This document shows positions 7,260 through 14,239 of a stretch of 20,652 bases of DNA, one piece after another. The number at the start of each line of letters is the position of its first letter. The first letter of the stretch is position 1. The stretch covers positions 1-20,652 of the forward strand of contig JAHFLR010000009.1 of assembly GCA_023244795.1 (NCBI GenBank). The letters are read 5' to 3'. Below the pieces are notes generated by a model. It made no database searches. It was not told the origin of the DNA and saw only the letters and a list, made by a program, of their open reading frames with translations. The position numbers and the translations under genes are program-made. The DNA comes from a bacterium (GTDB lineage Bacteria > Patescibacteriota > Minisyncoccia > UBA9983).

Positions 7260-7358
7260 AGTCGCGTAAGCCTTGCGGGGTAATGAACCACTTGGTTCTA
7301 GATCACAGACATCAGCCGAGCTTAAGCAGGGTTCGGACTCCGAAGGATCCATAAAAAC
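7260..7358 (+). ncRNA. Structured 5' leader or small RNA
   Basis: About 100 nt between the extended -10 and the ATG at 7359 can form several hairpins in a row. GAACC (7285-7289) pairs with GGTTC (7294-7298) around a four-base loop. CCGAGC pairs with GTTCGG (end about 7335) around a nine-base loop. A short TCC/GGA hairpin follows. The region is richer in G and C than its surroundings. I do not recognise a known riboswitch or RNA family. It could be a cis-acting leader for the zinc-ribbon gene or a small RNA without a visible terminator. Confidence 0.35.
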
Positions 7359-7658
7359 ATGAAACTTAAGAATGACAAATATAAAAGGGCTCGGGGCGGT
7401 TACAGCCGCCTTTTGAGAATATCATGCCAAAAGTGTGATTCTCTTGTTTGTTTTTACCAGAAGGACGGTCCGGGTAATCTTCGCAGAATGTACATAGACC
7501 GCATTGCTGAACCAAAAGTCTCTATCTCCAGAAAAGACCTCACTTGCACGAATAATCACCTGATTGGGGTAAAAATAGTTTACGAAAAGGAGAAGCGCCC
7601 AGCCTTTAGGCTTTTTGTCGATTCTGTCGCCAAGAAGATTGTAAGGGTAAAGAATTAG
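7359..7658 (+). CDS. Small zinc-ribbon-like protein, function unknown
   Basis: 99 residues. C23-x2-C26 and C63-x3-H67 could supply four zinc ligands, with a conserved-looking core between them (CFYQKDGPGNLRRMYIDRI). The C-terminal KRPAFRLFVDSVAKKI looks like a beta-rich extension. I believe similar small proteins occur widely in CPR and archaeal genomes as hypotheticals, but I cannot name a family. No SD precedes the ATG, and the codons are of the host housekeeping type. It sits behind a possible structured leader, so regulation at the RNA level is likely. Soluble, cytoplasmic. Confidence 0.75.
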   Translation: MKLKNDKYKRARGGYSRLLRISCQKCDSLVCFYQKDGPGNLRRMYIDRIAEPKVSISRKDLTCTNNHLIGVKIVYEKEKRPAFRLFVDSVAKKIVRVKN

Positions 7659-7683
7659 TCCATCTCGATGAGCGCCAAAAAAA

Positions 7684-7692
7684 TGATATAAT
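7684..7692 (+). promoter_or_regulatory. Extended -10 promoter (TGATATAAT)
   Basis: A perfect extended -10: TG at 7684-7685, TATAAT at 7687-7692. It lies 19 bp before the ATG at 7712, giving a leader of about 12 nt with no SD. Confidence 0.55.
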
Positions 7693-7711
7693 AACAAGTA
7701 ATTATAAAATC

Positions 7712-7999
7712 ATGTTTAGAGCAGCGGGGGAGCCGACTAAAATCAAAAAGATAGTTTACTTAATCGTCACAACTTTTTTGGGGCTGATTTTGAGCTTAGA
7801 CTTCCACGCCTTTATAGAAATAAATTATTTAAACTGGGCCGGGAGCCAAGGTAAGCTGGTAACCTTTTACGGAAATTGCGCCCTGCACCCGGCGCTCCAA
7901 GCCGCCATTTGGCTGGCCGGCGCGGTGGGAGGATTTTACCTCGGCTTATTTTGGTGGAGAAAAGTTTATGTAGATAGAGTCTGGGCTAAAAAAATATGA
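7712..7999 (+). CDS. Small membrane protein with two transmembrane helices
   Basis: 95 residues, not recognised. Two hydrophobic helices: about 13-33 (IVYLIVTTFLGLILSLDFHAF) and 62-82 (LQAAIWLAGAVGGFYLGLFWW). They are joined by a loop containing a single cysteine (NCALHP). The C-terminus is short and basic. Its TGA stop overlaps the ATG of the next membrane-protein gene (ATGA at 7996-7999), so the two are translationally coupled and may form a complex. The same neighbour pairing would be worth searching for in related genomes. Confidence 0.75.
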   Translation: MFRAAGEPTKIKKIVYLIVTTFLGLILSLDFHAFIEINYLNWAGSQGKLVTFYGNCALHPALQAAIWLAGAVGGFYLGLFWWRKVYVDRVWAKKI

Positions 8000-8355
8000 A
8001 TCACTTTAAACAATACGTTGAATACTTAAAAGACAACCCTCAAAAATACTGGTTTAAGAGAAAGCTATATGGCTGGGGGTGGACACCGGCAACGTGGCAG
8101 GGCTGGCTAGTTTTGTTTGCTTCTGTTGCCCTACTGGTTCTAAACGCCATTAGAATAGATAAAAAATCTCACTCTGTTAGCGATACGCTAATTAACTTCT
8201 TGCCCCAAACATTTGTAATCCTCATGGTTCTCATTGCTATCTGCTACAAAAAAGGGAGAGGCCAAAGTGGCAATGGGGAGCACGCAAGGAAGGAGGTGAC
8301 CATCAGGCAAACTAGGGTCGAGGAGTTTTTGGTTAAAGATTCTATAAGGATATAA
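7996..8355 (+). CDS. Small membrane protein with YGWGWTPATWQGWL motif, probably frameshifted at 3' end
   Basis: 119 residues as read. The N-terminus (YWFKRKLYGWGWTPATWQGWLVLF) is a motif I associate with a widespread small membrane protein of unknown function; two helices follow (about 36-52 and 72-86). After ICYKKG (residues 82-87) the sequence becomes polar and unlike the family. One extra G in the GGG run at 8254-8256 would restore ERPKWQWGARKE, the tryptophan-rich end I expect for this family, stopping at TAG 8313-8315. So either the assembly lost a G or this copy carries a natural frameshift. It is coupled to the upstream gene through ATGA. Confidence 0.7.
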   Translation: MNHFKQYVEYLKDNPQKYWFKRKLYGWGWTPATWQGWLVLFASVALLVLNAIRIDKKSHSVSDTLINFLPQTFVILMVLIAICYKKGRGQSGNGEHARKEVTIRQTRVEEFLVKDSIRI

Positions 8356-8367
8356 ACAAACGGCCCC

Positions 8368-8408
8368 AAAAAACAAAAGACGACCGTCGGCAGGATGCCG
8401 AGCGGTCG
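8368..8408 (-). terminator. Terminator of the minus-strand 51-residue gene
   Basis: CGACCG (8381-8386) and TCGGCA pair with TGCCGA and CGGTCG (to 8408) with one bulged base, about 12 pairs. On the minus strand the hairpin is followed by TTTTGTTTTTT (8368-8378), so it terminates minus-strand transcription. Confidence 0.8.
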
Positions 8409-8435
8409 CTTGATTCGCGGGGTACCGAGAAGGTG

Positions 8436-8591
8436 CTACTTCTTGGCGAGGTCCTTGGCGGCCGCGGCCTTGGTGTCGCCGTAACCGGTCTTGCCGTCCT
8501 TGGTGGCCGTCTTCTGGCTCTTCGAACCGAAGAAACCGCCGAGAACGGGAGGGGTGAGACTCGTACCGAACTTGATGTCGTTCTTGGACAT
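8436..8591 (-). CDS. 51-residue basic low-complexity protein
   Basis: A short minus-strand gene read by eye. It starts MSKNDIKFGTSLTPPVLGGF and ends TKAAAAKDLAKK. The start is fixed by GGAGG (8601-8605 on the plus strand) nine bases upstream, and the gene ends just before a strong minus-strand terminator. Codons are strongly GC-biased (AAG, GCC, CTC, ACC), unlike the membrane-protein genes beside it. The protein is rich in Lys, Gly, Thr and Ala, has no cysteine and no membrane segment, and looks partly disordered. Function unknown. Its 145-nt leader contains two further SD-like sequences. A plus-strand open frame covers the same DNA but lacks an SD, so I prefer this reading. Confidence 0.72.
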   Translation of the reverse strand: MSKNDIKFGTSLTPPVLGGFFGSKSQKTATKDGKTGYGDTKAAAAKDLAKK

Positions 8592-8688
8592 GTCTGTTTT
8601 CCTCCTACTACGAAGTTTCTACCTTGGTCGTTTCTGACCCTCCTTGAGGCAGACCACTTATTAAGTAAACCTCCTTTCTACTTTAGAA

Positions 8689-8714
8689 ACTATACCTTAT
8701 CTAATATTTGTCAA
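8689..8714 (-). promoter_or_regulatory. Possible promoter of the 51-residue gene
   Basis: On the minus strand TTGACA (8709-8714) is followed after 14 bp by TATAGT (8689-8694). The hexamers are good but the spacer is short, so this is tentative. Confidence 0.3.
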
Positions 8715-8718
8715 TAGT

Positions 8719-8747
8719 TTGATTTTTTACCGCCGCGGTGATACGAA
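8719..8747 (+). promoter_or_regulatory. Possible promoter of mini zinc-finger gene
   Basis: TTGATT at 8719-8724, 17-bp spacer, TACGAA at 8742-8747 with TG one base upstream. The -10 is weak; spacing and TG match the other SD-led genes. Confidence 0.3.
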
Positions 8748-8794
8748 TTAGGATAGCAAAGGACCATTAACCCCGAGGAAAGGAGGCCTAGGCC

Positions 8795-8980
8795 ATGAGC
8801 ACTGGAGAAGTAGTGAAGTGCGGACACTGTAGAGGAACAGGAAGCTGCATTTGCGCTGCCTGCAAGATACATCTCAACCTCGAGCCCCGCGGCAACTACA
8901 TGATCACGTGCAAGTCTTGCGGTGGGTCCGGATCCGTCTGGATCGGCCCAAGCACAGTCATCATCCACAACAACGGCTAG
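8795..8980 (+). CDS. 61-residue mini protein with DnaJ-type zinc-finger repeats
   Basis: The start is fixed by AAAGGAGG at 8779-8786. Two CxxCxGxG repeats, CGHCRGTG (9-16) and CKSCGGSG (39-46), are the zinc-binding units of the DnaJ central domain. Between them lies CICAAC (18-23), giving seven cysteines in all. There is no J domain and no client-binding domain, so this is a free zinc module of the kind that binds peptides or partner proteins; a direct link to DnaK/DnaJ is inference. It is monocistronic, divergent from the 51-residue gene, SD-led and GC-biased in codon use. A strong nested terminator follows 11 bases after the stop. Confidence 0.78.
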   Translation: MSTGEVVKCGHCRGTGSCICAACKIHLNLEPRGNYMITCKSCGGSGSVWIGPSTVIIHNNG

Positions 8981-8991
8981 GTCTGCTATCA

Positions 8992-9045
8992 ACCCCAGCG
9001 AGAAGGGCCCCCAGGGGGCCCATTCCGCTGGGGTTTTTCTTTTTA
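8992..9045 (+). terminator. Nested-hairpin terminator after mini zinc-finger gene
   Basis: CCCCAGCG (8993-9000) pairs with CGCTGGGG (about 9026-9033). Inside it GGGCCC and GGGCCC form a second hairpin. A T-rich tract follows to 9045. Confidence 0.87.
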
Positions 9046-9051
9046 AAAATA

Positions 9052-9060
9052 TGATAAAAT
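9052..9060 (+). promoter_or_regulatory. Extended -10 promoter (TGATAAAAT)
   Basis: TG at 9052-9053 and TAAAAT at 9055-9060. Transcription would begin near 9068, 33 nt before the ATG at 9101. It is preceded by the terminator T tract; no -35 is convincing. Confidence 0.45.
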
Positions 9061-9100
9061 AATATAAGTAAACTTTATAAATTTAACCAATTAAAAAAAT

Positions 9101-9520
9101 ATGGGAACAGTAAACTATTTAGCAATCGGGGTTTGCGCCATACTCTCTATGGTGCTGGGAGCCATTTGGTACGGGCCGCTTTTTGGCAAAAAATGGATGG
9201 CCATTGCCGGGGTTAAGCCGGAGGATATTGAGGCGCGCAAAAAGATGCAAAAAAGTGCCATGCCTTTATATGTAGTGCAATTTTTATTGACACTCTTCCA
9301 GGCATGGGTATTGGCCTACTACATCGCGGGGTGGAAGGGCGCTTCGGGGATAGGCAACGCCTTATGGATATGGGCAGCTTTTATAATCCCAACAGTAGCC
9401 GGCTCCGCTATGTGGAACAACGACAAAGGCAAGGTAAAGTGGGCGAAGTTTTTAATCCAGGGTGGCTACCAACTGGTTTTGTTTGTAATGTTCGGCCTTA
9501 TCCTCAGCGCGTGGAAATAA
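9101..9520 (+). CDS. DUF1761 family membrane protein
   Basis: 139 residues with four predicted membrane helices (about 4-24, 54-74, 84-102, 117-137). The opening NYLAIGVCAILSMVLGAIWYGPLFGKKW, with the WYGPLFGKxW box after the first helix, is typical of DUF1761 (PF08570), a family of unknown function. No SD. The next gene begins four bases after its stop, so the pair is an operon. Membrane location is clear; the role is unknown. Confidence 0.85.
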   Translation: MGTVNYLAIGVCAILSMVLGAIWYGPLFGKKWMAIAGVKPEDIEARKKMQKSAMPLYVVQFLLTLFQAWVLAYYIAGWKGASGIGNALWIWAAFIIPTVAGSAMWNNDKGKVKWAKFLIQGGYQLVLFVMFGLILSAWK

Positions 9521-9524
9521 AATA

Positions 9525-9896
9525 ATGTCTAATAAGATGAGCCTGGCAAATAAAGCGAATTTTGTGGCATGGGTACACTTGGGCTGGTATGTAATTGTGA
9601 TTTTACTTTTACCTCTTTTGTACTTTTTTGATGGCTTAAAATATTTTGCTCTGGCGCTTATTCTAAGCTATTACTTGGTGGCTGGCTTAAGTGGCGGTTG
9701 CCCATTTAGACAAATGGAGATTAAGCTGCGGAGAGAGGCCGACCCAAGCTACGTTTACAATGGCACTTTTGTTACGCATTATTTAAACAAAATCTTTAAT
9801 ATCAAAGTATCTCTTTGGGCTTCTCGACTGATTGTGCACTCATACACAACGGCGATTTTACTTTTATCACTTTGCAAAATCTTTCTGGCTAATTAG
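9525..9896 (+). CDS. Small membrane protein resembling DUF2784
   Basis: 123 residues with three to four hydrophobic helices (about 10-32, 36-58, 95-121). After the second helix comes GGCPFRQMEIKLRRE, then FVTHYLNKIF. A cysteine-proline box, an acidic/basic helix and a HYL segment resemble DUF2784, though the match is from memory and weak. The gene lies four bases after the DUF1761 gene and is surely co-transcribed. No SD. Function unknown. Confidence 0.65.
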   Translation: MSNKMSLANKANFVAWVHLGWYVIVILLLPLLYFFDGLKYFALALILSYYLVAGLSGGCPFRQMEIKLRREADPSYVYNGTFVTHYLNKIFNIKVSLWASRLIVHSYTTAILLLSLCKIFLAN

Positions 9897-9928
9897 CCAT
9901 TAACGGGTTTTCGTGCAAGTATATACTC

Positions 9929-10498
9929 ATGGTTATTAAATCAGCGGAATTTATAAAGGGCGTGGTTAAGGAGGACGCAATCCTTACGGGAGATAGGCCT
10001 CAGATTGCTTTTGTGGGAAGATCTAACGTGGGCAAATCTAGCGTTATCAACTCTATTACCGGGCAAAAGGGCATGGCCAGAACAAGCCCCACCCCCGGCC
10101 GCACTCAAGAGGTAAATGTTTACCTCATAAACAGGTCGCTTTATTTATTAGACCTGCCCGGGTACGGCTTCGCCAAGGCCTCTATGGAGGGCAAGGCAAG
10201 GCTGCACAACTTAATCTATTGGTACCTTTTTAACTCCCCGTACACGCAAAAAAAGGTAGTGCTAATAATAGACGCCAACATCGGCCCAACAGACGCCGAC
10301 CTAGACACCCTTGACGCTCTCATCAATGCCGACAAAGAGATTGTAGTGGTGGCCAACAAAGTAGATAAAATAAAAAAGTCCGAGTATAAAAAACAAATGG
10401 CAAAAGTTAACGAAGCTTTTGAGGGGTACAAGGTAATCCCATTTTCCTCCGATAAGAGAATCGGCATAAAAGAGTTGGGCGGGGAAATTTTTGATTAA
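9929..10498 (+). CDS. engB: Ribosome biogenesis GTP-binding protein EngB (YsxC/YihA)
   Basis: 189-residue TRAFAC GTPase needed for late large-subunit assembly. G1 is GRSNVGKSS (about 30-38), G2 lies in TSPTPGRTQEVN, G3 is DLPGYGFAK (about 74-82), G4 is NKVDK (about 143-147) and G5 is the SS near residue 173. The PTPGRTQ and DLPGYGFA sequences are specific to EngB among small GTPases. Length is normal and all nucleotide-binding motifs are intact. No SD; a TATACT sits directly against the ATG, too close to act as its leaderless -10. The flavoprotein gene follows after eight bases. Confidence 0.96.
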   Translation: MVIKSAEFIKGVVKEDAILTGDRPQIAFVGRSNVGKSSVINSITGQKGMARTSPTPGRTQEVNVYLINRSLYLLDLPGYGFAKASMEGKARLHNLIYWYLFNSPYTQKKVVLIIDANIGPTDADLDTLDALINADKEIVVVANKVDKIKKSEYKKQMAKVNEAFEGYKVIPFSSDKRIGIKELGGEIFD

Positions 10499-10506
10499 AA
10501 TAAAAC

Positions 10507-11781
10507 ATGCGTAAGGAACAAATTAAGCACGACAATTACGATCTTATTGTTATCGGCGGTGGCGCCTCAGGCATGATGGCGGCGGGGCATGCGGCCTCAT
10601 TGGGCAAAAGCGTGCTTTTAGTGGAGAAGAACAAAACCCTGGGGGAGAAGCTCAAAATCACCGGCGGCGGGCGTTGCAATATTACCAACGCTATTTACAA
10701 TGTGCGGGAGTTCCTCGCCAATTATGGCGCGGCGGCGCCGTTTTTGTTTTCTCCCTTTTCTCAATTTAGCGTAAAAAATACTTTTGATTTTTTTGAGTCT
10801 CTGGGCCTGCCGCTTGTTGTGCAGGCAAGGAACCGCGCCTTCCCCCAAACGGAAAAAGCAACCGATGTGGTAAACGCTCTTTTAAAACACATGCAAGCGG
10901 GCAAGGTTACTATTAAAACAAACACTGCAGTGCAACAAATCCTGCGCGAGGCGAAGAGCACCGAAAATAAAATTACCGGTATCATTGCGGGAGGAGAAAC
11001 GTATACCGCCAAAAGCTATCTGCTGGCCACCGGAGGCGCCTCGCACCCCGAGACGGGCTCTACGGGAGACGGCTTTAACTGGCTAGGAGAGCTCGGCCAC
11101 ACTGTTAAACCGCCAACACCAACCATTGTGCCGCTGGCCACCAGTGATCAGTGGAGCCATATGCTCTCTGGCGTTTCTCTTTCGTTTATGAAGATCTCGT
11201 TTTACGCCGGAACGAGCACCAAAAAAAGATTTTCTAAATTGGGCAAAATACTTTTTACTCACTTTGGCCTCTCCGGCCCGCTTATACTAAACTCCTCCAC
11301 CAAAGTGGCAGACCTGTTGCAAGAGGGCCCGGTAACGGCAAAAATAGACGCCTACCCAGACACGGATCTCGGAGCGCTGAATGAGCATTTAGTAAAAATT
11401 TTTAATGCCAATAAAAACAGGGAACTCAAAAATGTTTTAAAAGATATTACGCCCGAGGGCACCGCGCCCGGCATTGCGCTTTTGCTAAAAGATATAGACA
11501 TGGAAACAAAAGTGCACAGCATCACCAAAGAGCAACGTAAAAAAATTGTAGACACGCTTAAAGGGTTACCCGTTACCATTACCAACCTTATGGGATACGA
11601 CAGAGCAGTAATGGCCGATGGTGGAGTTGCGCTTAGCGAGATAGACACAAAAACGATGCGCTCAAAATTATACTCCAATCTTTTTGTTACCGGCGATCTT
11701 TTAAATATCATTAGACCCTCCGGCGGTTTCTCCCTACAGCTTTGCTGGACAACCGGCTGGGTGGCAGGCGCTAACGCGTAA
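10507..11781 (+). CDS. HI0933/YhiN-family FAD-dependent flavoprotein
   Basis: 424 residues. The N-terminal Rossmann fold has the dinucleotide-binding motif IVIGGGASGMMAAGHAA (about 16-32). The family signature KLKITGGGRCNITNA follows at about 48-62, and a second FAD-contact sequence LLATGGASHPETGSTGDG lies near 177-194. The C-terminal TGDLLNIIRPSGGFSLQLCWTTGWVAG closes the FAD site, as in HI0933-like proteins (COG2081). The reaction is not firmly known; members are called NAD(P)/FAD-dependent oxidoreductases or BaiN-like. Length is normal. It is part of the run 9929-12054 with short spacers, with no SD. Confidence 0.92.
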   Translation: MRKEQIKHDNYDLIVIGGGASGMMAAGHAASLGKSVLLVEKNKTLGEKLKITGGGRCNITNAIYNVREFLANYGAAAPFLFSPFSQFSVKNTFDFFESLGLPLVVQARNRAFPQTEKATDVVNALLKHMQAGKVTIKTNTAVQQILREAKSTENKITGIIAGGETYTAKSYLLATGGASHPETGSTGDGFNWLGELGHTVKPPTPTIVPLATSDQWSHMLSGVSLSFMKISFYAGTSTKKRFSKLGKILFTHFGLSGPLILNSSTKVADLLQEGPVTAKIDAYPDTDLGALNEHLVKIFNANKNRELKNVLKDITPEGTAPGIALLLKDIDMETKVHSITKEQRKKIVDTLKGLPVTITNLMGYDRAVMADGGVALSEIDTKTMRSKLYSNLFVTGDLLNIIRPSGGFSLQLCWTTGWVAGANA

Positions 11782-11787
11782 AATTTA

Positions 11788-12054
11788 ATGTATTACGTTT
11801 ACCTAATTTTGTGCAAGGATAATACTATTTACACTGGCATCACCACCAATCTGGAGAGGCGATTTAAAGAGCACAAAGAGGGAACGGGTGGCGCGTATAC
11901 CAGAGCGCACCCTGTTAAAAAAATTTTATATAGCGAGAGACGCAAAACCCGTAGCAGCGCCTCCAAACGAGAGGCAGAGATAAAAAGCTGGGAAAAAGGG
12001 CGCAAACTGGCTCTAATTAAGGCCGCCAGCAATGGATGTTTTTTTGTTTGCTGA
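11788..12054 (+). CDS. GIY-YIG domain protein (YhbQ/UPF0213-like)
   Basis: 88 residues, a free GIY-YIG nuclease-like domain. YYVYLILC (2-9) and YTGITTNLERRFKEH (about 15-29) are the GIY-YIG core, with Arg24 or Arg25 as the expected catalytic arginine. ASKREAEIKSW (about 58-68) supplies the glutamate helix. YhbQ-type proteins are short like this; a role in DNA repair or nucleic-acid handling is proposed but not settled. The C-terminus ends FFVC with a TGA stop. It starts six bases after the flavoprotein gene. Confidence 0.9.
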   Translation: MYYVYLILCKDNTIYTGITTNLERRFKEHKEGTGGAYTRAHPVKKILYSERRKTRSSASKREAEIKSWEKGRKLALIKAASNGCFFVC

Positions 12055-12072
12055 CGTTAAAAGGAGTATAAT
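12044..12072 (+). promoter_or_regulatory. Leaderless promoter of glmS
   Basis: TTGTTT at 12044-12049, 17-bp spacer, perfect TATAAT at 12067-12072, then six bases to the ATG at 12079. Transcription would begin at the A of ATG. No glmS ribozyme fits in the space. Confidence 0.65.
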
Positions 12073-12078
12073 TTTTAT

Positions 12079-13902
12079 ATGTGTGGGATATTTGCTTATG
12101 CCGGGGGCAAAGACGCCGTTTCCGTTTTGGTAGACGGGCTTTCTTCGCTAGAGTACAGAGGCTACGATTCGGCCGGAGTTTTTTTGCCAAAATCGGGAGC
12201 CGTTAAAACCGTTGGCGCAGTAGATAATCTCAAAAAGAAACTCTCGCAACAACCGCTTGAGGGCACCAGCGGTATTGCTCATTTACGCTGGGCCACTCAT
12301 GGTGAGCCAACAGAAATAAACGCTCACCCTCACCACGACAACAACAAAGAGGTGTGGGTAGTACACAACGGCATAATAGAAAATTATAAAGAACTTAGAG
12401 AGGCGCTCAAAAAACATGGGTGTAACTTTGTTTCCGACACCGACACGGAAGTTATTGCCCATCTTATTTCTTATAACTTAGCTAAATTAAACGATTTTGA
12501 GAAAGCGGTAACCAAATCTTTAAACGAGCTAAAAGGCACTTACGGCTTGGCTGTCTCCTGGAAAAAAGAGCCGGAAAAAATAATCGGAGCTCGCATGGGC
12601 GCGCCCGTTGTTTTGGGGTTGGGCGATGGAGAAAATTTTATTGCCTCCGACACTACGCCGATTTTAAGGCACACCAAAAATGTAATCTATTTGCACGATG
12701 GTGAGGTGGCGGTCATTACTCCCTCCAGCCATAATATTTATAATTTAAATCACGACATAATAAACAAACAAGCAGAAGTTATAGAGTGGAGCGCCGAACA
12801 GGCGCAAAAATCCGGCTACGAGCATTTTATGCTTAAGGAAATAATGGAGGGGCCGGAGGTGGTACGCAACACTCTGCGCGGCAGACTTATCGTAGATAGC
12901 GGCTTGGCCAAACTGGGCGGGCTAGAGAGCGTTAAGGAAAAACTCAAAGAAATAGAGAGGATTATTATTGTTGGCTGTGGCACCGCTTTTTATGCCGGGC
13001 TAATAGGAGAGTACATGCTGGAGGAGTACGCCGGCATACCGGTAGAGGTAGAGGTGGGCTCGGAGTTTAGATACAGAAAACCGATAATCAACGACAAAAC
13101 AATTTTGCTGGCCGTCTCTCAATCGGGAGAAACTGCCGACACGCTGGAGGCAATAAGAGAAGCAAAAAGAAAGGGCGCGCTTACACTCGGCATTGTTAAT
13201 ACCGTCGGTTCTACTATCGCCAGAGAAACAGACGCCGGCATATACAACCACGCGGGCCCGGAGATCGGCGTGGCCTCCACCAAAGCTTTTATTTCTCAAA
13301 TTACAGCACTGGCTCTGTTTACATTATTTTTGGGCAGGCAAAGGCAGATGTCTTTGGTAACGGGCAAAAGAATTGCAGAGGAACTTTTGGCTCTACCCCA
13401 AAAGATGGAAAAAGTTCTATCTCAAAAAGAGGCAATTAAAAAAATAGCGGAGAAGTACGCCGGCCACAAAGATTTTTTATACATCGGCAGAAAATACAAT
13501 TACCCCATAGCATACGAAGGCGCGCTTAAGCTAAAAGAGGTCTCTTACGCTCACGCGGAGGGTTATGGCGCAGGGGAGATGAAGCACGGCCCCCTTGCGA
13601 TGATAGACGAAAACTTCCCCACAATGGCTATCTCGCCCCAAGACAGCGTTTACGAAAAGATGGCCTCCAACATACAAGAGATCAAAGCCCGCAAGGGTCC
13701 GGTTATTGCCATTGCCACGGAAGGCGACGAGGAGATTAAACAATTGGCTCAAGACGTTATCTACATACCAAAGGCGCTAGAAATGCTTACGCCGGTTTTA
13801 ACAATTATCCCACTACAACTTTTTGCCTATTATTTTGCCAAAGCCAGGGGATGCAGCATCGACAGACCAAGAAACTTGGCAAAATCGGTAACAGTAGAAT
13901 AA
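12079..13902 (+). CDS. glmS: Glutamine-fructose-6-phosphate aminotransferase (isomerizing)
   Basis: 607 residues, full length. It makes glucosamine-6-phosphate from fructose-6-phosphate and glutamine, the first committed step to UDP-GlcNAc and peptidoglycan. The N-terminal glutaminase domain begins MCGIFAYAG with nucleophile Cys2 and contains HLRWATHGEP and VVHNGIIENY. Two SIS isomerase domains follow; SQSGETADT (about 350-358) is the sugar-phosphate loop. The chain ends with the conserved NLAKSVTVE. KEIMEGPEVVRN replaces the more common KEIxEQP. The gene has its own perfect -10 box six bases upstream, so the message is probably leaderless and translation is unlikely to be controlled by a leader ribozyme or small RNA as in other bacteria. 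Confidence 0.98.
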   Translation: MCGIFAYAGGKDAVSVLVDGLSSLEYRGYDSAGVFLPKSGAVKTVGAVDNLKKKLSQQPLEGTSGIAHLRWATHGEPTEINAHPHHDNNKEVWVVHNGIIENYKELREALKKHGCNFVSDTDTEVIAHLISYNLAKLNDFEKAVTKSLNELKGTYGLAVSWKKEPEKIIGARMGAPVVLGLGDGENFIASDTTPILRHTKNVIYLHDGEVAVITPSSHNIYNLNHDIINKQAEVIEWSAEQAQKSGYEHFMLKEIMEGPEVVRNTLRGRLIVDSGLAKLGGLESVKEKLKEIERIIIVGCGTAFYAGLIGEYMLEEYAGIPVEVEVGSEFRYRKPIINDKTILLAVSQSGETADTLEAIREAKRKGALTLGIVNTVGSTIARETDAGIYNHAGPEIGVASTKAFISQITALALFTLFLGRQRQMSLVTGKRIAEELLALPQKMEKVLSQKEAIKKIAEKYAGHKDFLYIGRKYNYPIAYEGALKLKEVSYAHAEGYGAGEMKHGPLAMIDENFPTMAISPQDSVYEKMASNIQEIKARKGPVIAIATEGDEEIKQLAQDVIYIPKALEMLTPVLTIIPLQLFAYYFAKARGCSIDRPRNLAKSVTVE

Positions 13903-13917
13903 ATTTAAATTATTTTG

Positions 13918-13926
13918 TGGTATAAT
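13918..13926 (+). promoter_or_regulatory. Extended -10 promoter (TGGTATAAT)
   Basis: TG at 13918-13919 and perfect TATAAT at 13921-13926, 11 bases before the ATG at 13938. The leader would be only about four to five nt. Confidence 0.6.
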
Positions 13927-13937
13927 TAGATTGGCTT

Positions 13938-14222
13938 ATGTTATTTGTTTTTTATTTTATCGCCGGCGTAATCCAAGATTTTTTACTGACACTAAACTGG
14001 CGTTTTGTATCTCAAGAGAAGGCGATAAAAGCCTCTGTTTTTTCTTTTTTGACAACCCTGGTCTCTCTGACCGTTTTTTATGACATAGTAAAGAGTTTAG
14101 ACATGGAAAAAGGCATGGTGGCTATTATTATATACGCGTTGGGCATTGCGACGGGAACATTTCTCGGAACAAAAATAAAAATTGGAATAGGAAAAAATCC
14201 AAAGGTCGAACAAAAAATGTAA
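13938..14222 (+). CDS. Small membrane protein, function unknown
   Basis: 94 residues with three hydrophobic stretches (about 1-20, 33-50, 61-82) and a short basic tail. The opening FYFIAGVIQDFLLTLNWRFV and the YALGIATGTFLGTKIK segment suggest a conserved small membrane family, possibly related to the membrane part of DUF2179/DUF5698 proteins; I am not sure. It has its own extended -10 and is followed after 17 bases by the DUF378 gene, so the two form a small membrane operon. No SD. Confidence 0.72.
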   Translation: MLFVFYFIAGVIQDFLLTLNWRFVSQEKAIKASVFSFLTTLVSLTVFYDIVKSLDMEKGMVAIIIYALGIATGTFLGTKIKIGIGKNPKVEQKM

Positions 14223-14239
14223 AAATAAGAAATAAAAAA

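Noticed and set aside
7257..7354. Two tiny overlapping ORFs (8 and 23 codons, joined TAATG) before the zinc-ribbon gene
   Set aside because: The first starts at or before the predicted transcription start, neither has an SD, and the region is better explained as RNA structure.
8433..8717. 94-codon plus-strand open frame
   Set aside because: It has no SD and covers the terminator side and leader of the well-marked minus-strand 51-residue gene.
9922..9927. TATACT directly before engB as a leaderless promoter
   Set aside because: Only one base separates it from the ATG, so transcription would start inside the gene.
7997..12054. Recoded TGA as glycine
   Set aside because: TGA ends the gene at 7999 in an ATGA coupling and the GIY-YIG gene at 12054; no recognised gene needs TGA read through.
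12061..12066. AAGGAG before glmS as an SD
   Set aside because: It lies 12 bases from the ATG and overlaps the promoter; with the TATAAT at 12067-12072 the transcript would start at the ATG and not include it.
12055..12078. glmS ribozyme
   Set aside because: The space between the GIY-YIG stop and the glmS ATG is 24 bases, far too short.
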